Program-made: the position numbers and the translations under genes
The notes under the pieces: generated by a model
The model's input: only the letters and a program-made list of their open reading frames with translations
The model's database searches: none
What the model was told of the DNA's origin: nothing
Assembly: GCF_030159255.1 (NCBI RefSeq)
Contig: NZ_BSCT01000009.1
Location: forward strand, 1 to 64,000
Direction: 5' to 3'
DNA from: Bradyrhizobium sp. SSBR45G
GTDB lineage: Bacteria > Pseudomonadota > Alphaproteobacteria > Rhizobiales > Xanthobacteraceae
DNA: 64,000 bases
Shown here: one piece after another, positions 27,203 to 35,787 of the stretch
Layout: the number at the start of each line of letters is the position of its first letter
Numbering within the stretch: position 1 is the first letter of the stretch

Positions 27203-27556
27203 ATGAAGCACTCATGCTCTGATCCGAACTGCCAATCTGCGCACAACCGGTCAGTGCTGCTGTCGCAGATGCCGCGACACGCAGCCCGCTCGCTCATCTG
27301 GCTCTACCGTCACACCCTCTCGCCGCTGGTCGGCTATAATTGCCGGCATCTGCCGACCTGCTCCGTCTATGCCGACGAGGCCATTGCCCGTTACGGACTC
27401 TGGGCGGGCGGATGGATGACGCTCGCCCGGCTGCTGCGCTGCCAGCCATTCGGCACCTCGGGCATCGACAATGTCCCTATCGATCTTCCGCCGCGCGCGC
27501 GCTGGTATCTGCCGTGGCGCTATGCGCGCTGGCGCGGCGTCAACGGTCCCGGCTGA
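27203..27556 (+). CDS. yidD: Membrane protein insertion efficiency factor YidD
   Basis: The 117-residue product has the YidD core: RSLIWLYRHTLSPLVGYNCR, HLPTCSVYADEAIARYGLWA, then GGWMTLARLLRCQPFGTSG. YidD is a small amphipathic protein that helps YidC insert inner-membrane proteins. The first 30 residues are variable and include two more cysteines. ATG at 27203 chosen; later starts are possible. In this clade it often sits near the Fe-S scaffold gene, as here. Confidence 0.92.
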   Translation: MKHSCSDPNCQSAHNRSVLLSQMPRHAARSLIWLYRHTLSPLVGYNCRHLPTCSVYADEAIARYGLWAGGWMTLARLLRCQPFGTSGIDNVPIDLPPRARWYLPWRYARWRGVNGPG

Positions 27557-27723
27557 TTGCAACGCAACAGAGCGGACCGCGCATCGCTTGATTTGAAACA
27601 AATCCAACTAGCAAAATCTCACAGTAGGATTACGTTTCAAGGTGGCGTCGGTCTCTTGCCGAGGGAACGTCGCCCTGCAGTCTTGCATTGATGTTGAAGC
27701 TTCCTGGGAAGGGAGAAGCAGCG

Positions 27724-27948
27724 ATGCGCTGGACGATCAATCCGAGATCGCGCCGATCACGCACCGGCGTCACCCACGATCACGATGATGGCACTCACGT
27801 TGCCCATGACGCACGGCAAGTCGACCTGCTCTGCATCATCGCACTGCTGATCGTCATCGTCGGCGCGTGGCGCTACCTGGCCGACACCACCACCATGCCC
27901 CCGACGACGACATCCTACATCGTGCCGAGCCAGACCGTGCATTGGTGA
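27724..27948 (+). CDS. Small membrane protein
   Basis: The 74-residue product has a His/Asp-rich N-terminus (THDHDDGTHVAHDARQ), one membrane helix (LLCIIALLIVIVGAWRYL) and a short C-terminal tail. GGGAGAAGCAGCG precedes ATG at 27724, so this start is preferred over 27688. The His/Asp cluster could bind metal, but this is speculative. Confidence 0.65.
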   Translation: MRWTINPRSRRSRTGVTHDHDDGTHVAHDARQVDLLCIIALLIVIVGAWRYLADTTTMPPTTTSYIVPSQTVHW

Positions 27949-28103
27949 CAGGCACAGGCTAAGCGAACACCTTGGTGGGCAAAGACGCAGCCGCGCGATC
28001 TCCATGATCAATCACTGTAGCGCACGCCCAATATCATGCTGATGCGTTCGCTGAGGCACGCTGCATCCCCATGGCTAGCGGCCGCCTTGCCCACGGGAAA
28101 AGC

Positions 28104-29342
28104 TCACCATCGCGGAAAGAAAAAGAAGTCGTCGCGGCGCGGGGGCGGCGGATAGTTCGGAATCGGCTCGGGCGGCCGCGGAGCACGCCGCACGCGCGGC
28201 GGCTGATCGCTCGTTTCCGCCGGCCCCGTGGCTTCGGCCGAAATCGTCGCGTCGGCCGAGGGTGACCTCACCGCCAGCAAAACGTTGGATTCTCGCGTCC
28301 GCCAGCGATAGCCGATGCCGAACTCCAGCGGCTGGGCGCGCTCGAACAGTCTCGCGTAGCTGGCCTGGTACATGTCCGGGAACTTGTCGATCGGCCCGGC
28401 ATAGCGCCCGAACGGGAAGAAGCGCCACGCCCTCGCATCGTAGCTCGCCAGCGGAATGCCGGAATCGTCCTGGATCATCGTCGCACTGTTCCGGAGCAGC
28501 CAGCTGCGCACCCGGGAGAAGAAGCTTTCGTGCAGCAGGTAGGACGCGCTTTTCAGCAGGCTGTTGCCCGGGGCCAGCGGCTCGCAGAATTTGAGGAAGC
28601 CGCTGGCCTTCGCGCCGGTGTCGGACAGATCGGTTGAAAAGTAGTAGAGTGTCTTTTCGACCCCGTCGCTGCCGGCGAACACGATGCGCGCGCCCTTGGT
28701 GGCGTTGCGGGCCGGCGGCTCGTTCGCCTCATGCACGGCCCCGGTCTCGTCCAGCCAGATCAGGCTCGCTCCACGGATGGTCTTGCCGGTCCGCGCGAGA
28801 AACACGTAGAGGATCGGCAGCGTTCCCTCGATCTCGCCGTCGCGCAGATCGGCCTTCATGTTCTTGGTGATGAAGAACGAGAAGCTCAGGATCGACTGCA
28901 GCGAACGCTCGACATAGGACAGCGCCGGACCGATGCTGCCGCGCGGCAATCTGCTGAGGTCGGGGATAGGCCCGGTCGGCTCGAGCGCAGCCATCACATA
29001 GGTCGTGGCCTTCGGGTAAAAGGCGTCGGCGTAGAGGAAGTCCGGTCCGGAGAAGAAATAGAACATCGTGGGCCGCGGCGCCGCGACGTTGGCGTCCGCC
29101 CAGGTCCTGATCTTCGACAGCTGTCGCTGTTCGAGCTGGTTGAACGCGGAATCGAAGAAGGCCGCGTGCCGCCGCCACGCGGGATCCTCTGTCAGCGCAG
29201 ACAGCGGCGAGCCTGCCGCCGGTGCCAGGCCCGCCAGCACGTGCGCCGTGTCGTCCGGCGTCACGGTCTGGGCCCTGACGTCACAACTCATCAGGGCGAC
29301 GAGGCACGCAACCACAAACCACAATCTCGACACCAGCGGCAT
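28104..29342 (-). CDS. Secreted protein of unknown function, coupled to a permease gene
   Basis: The 412-residue product has a signal peptide (MPLVSRLWFVVACLVALMSC) and a mature domain with PTMFYFFSGPDFLYADAFYP and ILYVFLARTGKTIRGASLIW. It resembles proteins known only as hypothetical secreted proteins of Rhizobiales; I cannot name a domain. ATG at 29342 overlaps the end of the permease gene (TGA-A-ATG), so the two are translationally coupled. The C-terminal 60 residues are Pro/Arg-rich and may be disordered. Confidence 0.75.
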   Translation of the reverse strand: MPLVSRLWFVVACLVALMSCDVRAQTVTPDDTAHVLAGLAPAAGSPLSALTEDPAWRRHAAFFDSAFNQLEQRQLSKIRTWADANVAAPRPTMFYFFSGPDFLYADAFYPKATTYVMAALEPTGPIPDLSRLPRGSIGPALSYVERSLQSILSFSFFITKNMKADLRDGEIEGTLPILYVFLARTGKTIRGASLIWLDETGAVHEANEPPARNATKGARIVFAGSDGVEKTLYYFSTDLSDTGAKASGFLKFCEPLAPGNSLLKSASYLLHESFFSRVRSWLLRNSATMIQDDSGIPLASYDARAWRFFPFGRYAGPIDKFPDMYQASYARLFERAQPLEFGIGYRWRTRESNVLLAVRSPSADATISAEATGPAETSDQPPRVRRAPRPPEPIPNYPPPPRRDDFFFFPRW

Positions 29343-29343
29343 T

Positions 29344-30720
29344 TCAATCTGAACCCGATATGGCCGTTGCGGCGGTCCGGCGCGACCGCCCGTGAGCGAG
29401 CCAATAGATGAGCAATCCCGACACCATCGCCACTGCGCCGAGCCCGGCCTGCCAGGGCCGCGCCGTGACAAGATAGAACATCATGAAGCCGGTCACGCTG
29501 AGGAAGATCAATGGTGTGAGCGGATAGCCCCAGGCACGGTAGGGTCGCTTGAGATCGGGCATGGCGATGCGCAGCCGGAACAGACCGACCACGGTCAGAA
29601 ACGAGCATGACAGCAACGCGAACTGGACCAGATCGAGCACCGCCTCGAAGCTCCCTGTGAACAGCATCAAGGTCGCCACCGTGAGCTGGAACAGCACGGC
29701 GTAGGCTGGGGCACCGTTGCGCGACCGGCGGGCAAACACCGAGAGTGCTGGAATGTCCTCGCCCATCGTCATCAGCACGCGCGGACCGATCCACATCATC
29801 GCGGCGATCGAGGGAACCAGTCCGATGCAGATCATCGCCGCCACGAAGCGTCCACCGGTCTCGCCGAAGATGTGCGCGCCGGCGATGCTGGCCACCTGTA
29901 GTTGGCCCGCCAGTTCGCCCATCGGCGCGGCCCTCAGGAACACCGCGTTGAGTGCCATGTACAGCACGAGCACGATCAGCGTGCCCGCGAGCAGCGCGCG
30001 TGGCAGATTTCGCTCCGGCGTATGCAGCTCGCCGATGATGTAGGTCGCCGCATTCCAGCCGGAGAACGCGTACATCACGAACACGAGGCCGGTCGCGAAC
30101 GCTGCGCTGCCGATGTAGCCGACATCGGCTGCGGCAGGCATGAACCTCACCGCTTGCGGGACTGAGAGGGTGCAGCCGGCGACCAGGAAGGCGACGATCA
30201 GGCCGAGCTTCAGCAGCGTGGAGATCAGCTGGAAGCGGCTCGATTGCCTGATGCCGCCGAGTTGCACGGCCGTCACCAGCCAGACGGCTCCGATGGCGAG
30301 CAGCATCGGCGGTGCACCGGGCAGCACAGCACGGCCATACTCACCGAACGCCATCGCCGCCAGCGCCACCGGGGCCGCGAAGCCGACGGTGGATGATACC
30401 CAGCCGGCCATGAAGCCGATCGCCGGATGGAACGCTCGCGTCAGGAAATTGTATTCGCCGCTCGAGCGCGGAAACATGGCGCCGAGCTCGGCATAGGACA
30501 GCGCACCGCAGATCGAGACGAGACCGCCGACCGCCCACAGCGCGAGGATCGCAAACCCCGAGGGCAGGTCCTTGACCTGAAAGCCTAGGCTGGTGAACAC
30601 GCCGACCCCGATCATGTCGGCGATCACGATCGCAATGGCGACCGGCAGGGACACGGACGGGATCGCGGCGCCGCTCGTCCGGCCCGCGCGAGTCCTGTCG
30701 TCTGCCTCGGATGCAGCCAT
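29344..30720 (-). CDS. APC-family amino-acid permease
   Basis: The 458-residue product has about 12 membrane helices and the APC signature near the N-terminus: IGVGVFTSLGFQVKDLPSGF, then WAVGGLVSICGALSYAELGA. It belongs to the large group of proton-coupled amino-acid or polyamine transporters; substrate is not predictable from sequence alone. ATG at 30720. It is the first gene of a two-gene unit with the secreted protein at 28104-29342. A near-CtrA motif (TTAA-N7-TAAA, 30793-30807) lies upstream. Confidence 0.9.
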   Translation of the reverse strand: MAASEADDRTRAGRTSGAAIPSVSLPVAIAIVIADMIGVGVFTSLGFQVKDLPSGFAILALWAVGGLVSICGALSYAELGAMFPRSSGEYNFLTRAFHPAIGFMAGWVSSTVGFAAPVALAAMAFGEYGRAVLPGAPPMLLAIGAVWLVTAVQLGGIRQSSRFQLISTLLKLGLIVAFLVAGCTLSVPQAVRFMPAAADVGYIGSAAFATGLVFVMYAFSGWNAATYIIGELHTPERNLPRALLAGTLIVLVLYMALNAVFLRAAPMGELAGQLQVASIAGAHIFGETGGRFVAAMICIGLVPSIAAMMWIGPRVLMTMGEDIPALSVFARRSRNGAPAYAVLFQLTVATLMLFTGSFEAVLDLVQFALLSCSFLTVVGLFRLRIAMPDLKRPYRAWGYPLTPLIFLSVTGFMMFYLVTARPWQAGLGAVAMVSGLLIYWLAHGRSRRTAATAISGSD

Positions 30721-31043
30721 CTCGTTGAGGGGCGCGTGACGCCCGTTCCCTGCGCTTCAGGCCCATGTTCCGGCCAGAGCATTCAATCATAGTTAACGCG
30801 TGCTAAATAAGGCCCGTGTTCGATGGTAATATAAAACCTATTTGATGCATTCCGCCGCCCTGAGCGTTGCATCGACCGGAGATGGGTCCCACAATCGCGC
30901 CACGATCGCGTGATGTGTCCCCTGCTGCGCCGGATTTCACCGGGGACCATCCTTAACGTGACCTCAACGGCGGCGGCGCAGATTGATGGAAGCCGATTGT
31001 TGTGGTGGGCCCTCGCAACGGCCCTTGCTCGTCTTGGGGACGT
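30721..31043. other. Divergent promoter region, no gene
   Basis: This 323-bp spacer separates the permease from the rightward hydrolase gene. The AT-rich part at 30780-30845 likely holds the permease promoter. No other structure seen. Confidence 0.45.
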
Positions 31044-32312
31044 ATGATCGGGACCGGTCCGAGATCGTCGAGGTGTGATCGCGCAGGCCTGCGGGCATGT
31101 TTGCGGCTGCAGGCGTTCCGGCCGGCGCATAGAGCTGGAGCCACGGCCCGTGGCATCGCTGCTGCCGCGCTTGCTCTCTCCTTGGCGCAATGCGGCCAGG
31201 CGCCGGACCCGGCGGCGCTGGCTGCGAACGCCACGCCGACGCAGGAGCTGACATTCGACGAGCGCTTCCCGGCCGCGGAGTTCAGCGACCGCTTTCCTTC
31301 TGCGCGCGAAAGCTTCGAGCTGCGCACGCCGGCCAATTTCGCGTCGAAGCCGCCGGCCTCTCAGGTCGCAGCGCTGGAGCCGCAAGCTCCGGCCCGGCAG
31401 CAGCGCGAGAATCTCACGACACTCGTCAGCATGACATCGTCGGCATTCCCTTATTTCGGCAACAATCCGGCCTCCGACGCGCCCTTCCTCAACGTCTCAA
31501 GCGGCGAGCGCCGCGGCCATCGCAGCTTCTCGGGCCGCGTCTATTGGCAGGACCAGACCTACAATGACAGCCGCGTCCTGGTGCACGTGCCCGAGCAGTT
31601 CGACGCACGCAAGCCCGGCGTGATCGTGGTCTTCTTCCACGGCAACGGTGCCACCTTGGAGCGCGATGTGCGCGACCGGCAGCTGGTGCCGCAACAGATC
31701 ACCGGATCTGGCGTCAACGCCGTGCTGCTGGCGCCACAGATGGCGGTGGACGCCGCCGATTCGAGCGCCGGCAAGTTCTGGCAGCCCGGCGGCTTCAAGC
31801 GCTTCATGGATGAGGCCGCCGTCAATCTCGCCCACCTGACCGGCGATCCCGCGAGCGCGAAGGCCTTTGCCGGCATGCCGATCGTGATCGTCGGCTACAG
31901 CGGCGGGTTCCTCCCGACCGCGTGGAGCCTCGAGGTCGGCGGCATCAGCGACCGCGTGCGCGGCGTCGTGCTGCTCGATGCGGTCTACGGCCAGCTCGAC
32001 AAATTCGCCAACTGGATCGAGCGCAACCGCTCCGGCTTTTTCGTGAGCTCCTATACGCGCTACACCGCGCACCATGATCAGGAGCTGATGGCGATGCTGC
32101 GCAGCCGCGGCATCGAGGTCTCCGACGACATCCAGCAACCGCTGCGTCCGGGCAGCGTCGTCTTCGTCGCGACCGAGGACGGCATCAGCCACCGTGATTA
32201 CGTGACCCAGGCCTGGACCCGCCATCCGATCAAGGACGTGCTGACCAAGATGGCGGCCGCCCAGCCGCCGGTCCGAATTGCCGCCGGCGTCTCCGGTTCA
32301 TCGAGCCGCTGA
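31044..32312 (+). CDS. Alpha/beta-hydrolase-like lipoprotein
   Basis: The 422-residue product has a long Arg-rich N-terminus followed by GIAAAALALSLAQCGQAPDP, a lipoprotein signal with lipobox LAQC. The catalytic half contains KPGVIVVFFHGNGATLERDV (HGN oxyanion loop) and IVIVGYSGGFLPTAWSLEVG (nucleophile serine in GYSGG). LDAVYG and DGISHRDY could supply the acid and histidine. It should be an esterase-like enzyme tethered outside the inner membrane. ATG at 31044 follows GGGGACGT; a GTG at 31002 is possible. Function beyond hydrolase is unknown. Confidence 0.75.
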   Translation: MIGTGPRSSRCDRAGLRACLRLQAFRPAHRAGATARGIAAAALALSLAQCGQAPDPAALAANATPTQELTFDERFPAAEFSDRFPSARESFELRTPANFASKPPASQVAALEPQAPARQQRENLTTLVSMTSSAFPYFGNNPASDAPFLNVSSGERRGHRSFSGRVYWQDQTYNDSRVLVHVPEQFDARKPGVIVVFFHGNGATLERDVRDRQLVPQQITGSGVNAVLLAPQMAVDAADSSAGKFWQPGGFKRFMDEAAVNLAHLTGDPASAKAFAGMPIVIVGYSGGFLPTAWSLEVGGISDRVRGVVLLDAVYGQLDKFANWIERNRSGFFVSSYTRYTAHHDQELMAMLRSRGIEVSDDIQQPLRPGSVVFVATEDGISHRDYVTQAWTRHPIKDVLTKMAAAQPPVRIAAGVSGSSSR

Positions 32313-32317
32313 GGTGA

Positions 32318-32680
32318 TCAGCTCTTCGGCAGCTTCGGCATGTTTTCGACGAAGCCGTTGAAGCAGGCGAGCCGCTCGTCCTGTTCCTTGGTGAACTTGC
32401 AGTCGGCGACGGCCTTCGCCTTCATCGCCTTGGGCTTGGCTGCCGGCGGAATGACCGCATCGTAGCAGTCCAGCCGCTCCTTGCTGCCGTCCTCGATCTC
32501 CAGGCAGGCCTGGAGCTTGGCGCCCATCGATTGCGGCTTGGCCGGCGCGGCGGCGGCCGTCTTCATCCCCTTCGGCTTGACCTGCACCAGCGGGCGGTCT
32601 CCGACCATCGGCGTGCCGCTCTGGGCCAGCGCAGAGGTGCAAACCAGCGCCGCGGCAAGGCTCAACATCGTCTTTTTCAT
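32318..32680 (-). CDS. Small secreted Lys-rich protein with cysteine motifs
   Basis: The 120-residue product has a signal peptide (MKKTMLSLAAALVCTSALA). The mature part has KLQACLEIEDGSKERLDCYD and DCKFTKEQDERLACFNGFVE. The C-x(n)-D-x-RL-x-CYD pattern is repeated twice and resembles small periplasmic domains with a disulfide, seen also in type VI secretion-associated proteins. It converges with the hydrolase gene, leaving five bases between the stops. Confidence 0.75.
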   Translation of the reverse strand: MKKTMLSLAAALVCTSALAQSGTPMVGDRPLVQVKPKGMKTAAAAPAKPQSMGAKLQACLEIEDGSKERLDCYDAVIPPAAKPKAMKAKAVADCKFTKEQDERLACFNGFVENMPKLPKS

Positions 32681-32838
32681 GCCATGTCTCTCTCATCCAA
32701 CCGTGGGCCCGGGAGTTCGTCCCCGTCGTGACCGCGCCTGCGACTGGCGCTATCTCCGCCCTACAGCCTCCCACCACAGCGGCTTTAATCCGGTCCGACC
32801 GGTTTTGCCAAGCGCCAAGCCGCTGTTTGCAGTGGACC

Positions 32839-34029
32839 TCAGGCGAGCGCCGCGACCGGCGCCCGCGGCCGGCTCGCCAGGATCGCGAGCAGCGCCAGCA
32901 TGACGAACCCCATTGCGACGTAGCCGGTTGCGCCGAGAGAGCCCCGCGCGAACAGGCTGCCGCCCACCGCGGAACCGACCGCCTGGCCGATATAGAGCAC
33001 GGAGGTGTTGAGCGACACCGAGGCTGCGGCCAGCGGCGGCGCAGCCGCGACCAGACGGACCTGCTGCATCGAATTGGTCGACGCGAACCCGAGTCCCCAG
33101 ATCGCGACCGCTGCCGCCATCGCGGCGTAGACACCGGCGCCGATCGTCCAGAGTGCGATCCCCGCGAACAGCAGGCAGGTGAACAGCAAGGAGGTGCGAT
33201 AGGGCCCCCAGCCGTCGACGATGCGGGTGGCGATGACGACGCCGACGAAGCCGCAGGCGCCATAGATCGCGAACACCAGCCCCACCGCATTGGCGTCCGC
33301 GCCGGTCAGCTTGGCCAACAACGGCCCCATGAAGGTGAAGATCACGAACTGCCCCGACATCTGCAGCGCCGTGATCAGCAGCAGGAGCACCACCGTGCGG
33401 TTGCGGCCGAGCTCGCTCCAGGTCTTCAGCGCGACCGGCGCGCCCTTCAAGCCCGACGGCAGGCGCCACGCCAGCAACAGCAGGCTGACCGCGCCGGCGG
33501 CGCCGACGGCGACATAGGCGGTCCGCCAGCCGGCATGGCTGCCGATGAAGGTGATCAGCGGCAGCCCGACGGCGGCGGCCAGCGACCAGCCGAGGAACAC
33601 ATAGGCGATGGTGCTGCCGCGTTTCTCGACCGGACTGATCAGCGCGGCCGTTCCCGCGGCCTGCGGCGTATAGAGCGCGCCGACGGCGAGCATCACCAGC
33701 CGGATCGCGAGCAGGCTCGCATAGTCAGGCGCTACGGCAGACGCAAGATTGCCGCATGCGAGCACCAGCAACGTTGCCGCAAGCAGATGGCGGCGGTCGA
33801 AGCGGCTGGTCAGCCAGGCGGTCAGGGGCGAGCAGATGCACAGGACGACGGCGCCGAAGGTGATCAGCAGCCCGGCGGTATGGACTTCGATGGACAGGCC
33901 TGCGGCGAGCTCGGGCAGCATGCCCGCGGGCGCCAGCACCGTGCAGCCGGTGACGATGTTGCCGAGCATCAGCGCGGTCGCGGCGAAGCGAGGTGCGGTG
34001 TGGATGGGAGGCGTCTGAGCGGATGTCAT
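32839..34029 (-). CDS. MFS transporter (drug/metabolite exporter type)
   Basis: The 396-residue product has 12 predicted membrane helices and a motif A-like loop after helix 2 (LTAWLTSRFDRRHLLAATLL). Best fits the DHA1/AraJ-type exporters; substrate unknown. ATG at 34029 gives MTSAQTPPIHTAPRF. A perfect 15-bp-arm palindrome (34044-34075) starts 15 bases upstream and could be a repressor operator or an RNA hairpin over the leader. Confidence 0.88.
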   Translation of the reverse strand: MTSAQTPPIHTAPRFAATALMLGNIVTGCTVLAPAGMLPELAAGLSIEVHTAGLLITFGAVVLCICSPLTAWLTSRFDRRHLLAATLLVLACGNLASAVAPDYASLLAIRLVMLAVGALYTPQAAGTAALISPVEKRGSTIAYVFLGWSLAAAVGLPLITFIGSHAGWRTAYVAVGAAGAVSLLLLAWRLPSGLKGAPVALKTWSELGRNRTVVLLLLITALQMSGQFVIFTFMGPLLAKLTGADANAVGLVFAIYGACGFVGVVIATRIVDGWGPYRTSLLFTCLLFAGIALWTIGAGVYAAMAAAVAIWGLGFASTNSMQQVRLVAAAPPLAAASVSLNTSVLYIGQAVGSAVGGSLFARGSLGATGYVAMGFVMLALLAILASRPRAPVAALA

Positions 34030-34043
34030 CGCCGTTCATTAGC

Positions 34044-34075
34044 AGAGATTTTCATGCACTTGCATGAAAATCTCT
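34044..34075. promoter_or_regulatory. 32-bp perfect palindrome before the MFS gene
   Basis: AGAGATTTTCATGCA (34044-34058) and its exact reverse complement (34061-34075) flank a 2-bp centre. It begins 15 bp upstream of the MFS start codon. It is AT-rich and has no T tract, so a terminator is unlikely. Confidence 0.7.
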
Positions 34076-34108
34076 CATGCCGCGCATGACATCCCATCCC
34101 CCTGCCCG

Positions 34109-35590
34109 TCAGCGCACCGGCTGCGCCGACGCCTGTGGCGACGGATTGTTGGTCCACGGCACCGGAGTTCCGGACGGATAGACCACGGCCTTCGAGGGCG
34201 GACAGCTCTCCGTCAGCTTCTTCAGAACATTCTGCAGACCATCGCTGCCAACCGGAAAGGTCGCGACGGCCGGCCGCACGGCATTCAGCGGCGCATCGCT
34301 GAGATCGGCCGATGGCGCCGCCGCCAGCGTCCGCATCTGGACGCCGTTGAGAAACACGCCCCAGGTCTCGCGCTCGCCCGTACGGCGCGGCGGCGACAGG
34401 AAGCTGAGCTTGAGATCTCCGCTCGCGATCGAAAGCGCATTGATCCCGATAGCAGGCACCGCGTTGCGCTCGACGTCGAGCTCGAATCGGTCCTGGTCGA
34501 AGCAGACGAGCTGAAACCGCGTGGTCCGGAATGCGGTTTCGCCGTCCTTGCGCGTCAGGATGGTCTTGTAGGCGATGCCGCGATTGGCAGCCTCGAACAT
34601 CCAGGGGCTCTCGACGCGGTCGCGCCGATCGAGCGCGAAGCGCACGATCTCCTCGCGTGTCAGGATGCGCATGCTCTCGAACGGCACCGACCGCGCCGCC
34701 GTCAGCAGGCCGGCGTCAGCGCCGAGCTTGTTGATGTAGTCGAGCACCATCTTGTCGGCCCGCTCCATCGCCCGCTGCAGCGCCTGCACCCGCATCTCGC
34801 GCGTCGGCACCCCGCCGGTGAAGTTCAGGATGACGCGCGGCGAATGCACCGCGAGCGTCACGTCCGGAGCGAGTTCGCGGTTGGGCGCGCCGATGATGAT
34901 GTACGGGCAGGCCGAGTTGCACATCGCTCCGCGCGTCCAGATCTCGCCATGCAACTCGCGGCCGGACAGCTTGAGCCTGGTGCAGACGTCGCCCTCCTGG
35001 GACTCGAAGCCGCATTCGCGCACCGTGGTGCGCCCGACCCGCACCGCGGCCTTCTTTTCGCGCAGCCAGTTGCCCATCGCCAGCGCCTGCTCGAGATTGC
35101 CGCCCGGCGAGTTGAAATAGATCGGCAGCTTGCGGTCGCCGATCTGCTTCATGAATTTGCGCAGGCGCGCCGCCGCGCCGCCATCGATCTTGCCCTCGGC
35201 CGCGATCCAGCTGTCGCAGCCCGGACCGCAGGAATCGGGTGCACCCTTGACCAGTGCAAAGGCGATCGGCGCGGAGTTGTCGGGGATCCGCGGCGAGGCC
35301 GCGGGCTTCGCAGCCGGCTTGGTTTCTGCCCCCGGCTTGACGAAAGCCGGCTTTTCCGCAGCCGGCTTCGCCTGGGTTGCGGATCTCTGGAGCAATGCCG
35401 GCAGCATCGCCGGTTTCGGCGAGGCCGCCGGTTTGCTCGTCAGCGGCTTGCTCATCGGCGGCTTGGTGGTCGCCGGCGCCGCGGCAAACGACGACGAGCC
35501 CATCAGCGCCGCCGCAAGCAGCACGGCCGCGAGCTGTCTGCCGCCACGCCGAATCCCAAAGGCAAGCGGCGTCTCCCCAAAAGACACCAT
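34109..35590 (-). CDS. Large secreted COG3904-like protein
   Basis: The 493-residue product has a signal peptide ([20 protein letters not shown]) and a long Pro/Ala/Lys linker. A ClpP-fold domain follows with [40 protein letters not shown] and [14 protein letters not shown]. The C-S-A-C block matches the MC-type serine site of the family. The last 200 residues are less conserved. ATG at 35590 was chosen to place the signal peptide. It is a paralogue of the 26037-27002 protein. Confidence 0.78.
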   Translation of the reverse strand: MVSFGETPLAFGIRRGGRQLAAVLLAAALMGSSSFAAAPATTKPPMSKPLTSKPAASPKPAMLPALLQRSATQAKPAAEKPAFVKPGAETKPAAKPAASPRIPDNSAPIAFALVKGAPDSCGPGCDSWIAAEGKIDGGAAARLRKFMKQIGDRKLPIYFNSPGGNLEQALAMGNWLREKKAAVRVGRTTVRECGFESQEGDVCTRLKLSGRELHGEIWTRGAMCNSACPYIIIGAPNRELAPDVTLAVHSPRVILNFTGGVPTREMRVQALQRAMERADKMVLDYINKLGADAGLLTAARSVPFESMRILTREEIVRFALDRRDRVESPWMFEAANRGIAYKTILTRKDGETAFRTTRFQLVCFDQDRFELDVERNAVPAIGINALSIASGDLKLSFLSPPRRTGERETWGVFLNGVQMRTLAAAPSADLSDAPLNAVRPAVATFPVGSDGLQNVLKKLTESCPPSKAVVYPSGTPVPWTNNPSPQASAQPVR

Positions 35591-35787
35591 CGTCACGCGT
35601 CCCCACGCCCAAAACACTTGAAGTTGTATCATACCGGCCTGCTGCGGCAATGTCCGCACCGCAACAGTCGATCCCAAACGGCCGGTTTTCCCGTGCCCGA
35701 CCCGGTTGCAGCCTCCAATTCCCCTGCTATACCCCTTGCTCCCGCTTACCTGCGCTCGTTCGCAGGAGTGAGCTCAAGGAGAGATCC

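Noticed and set aside
24234..27556. Complete isc/suf iron-sulfur operon
   Set aside because: Only a scaffold protein is present; there is no cysteine desulfurase, SufBCD or ferredoxin gene nearby.
30793..30807. TTAA-N7-TAAA upstream of the permease (and 42650-42664 upstream of the GGDEF-EAL gene)
   Set aside because: One base off the CtrA consensus; too weak to list as sites.
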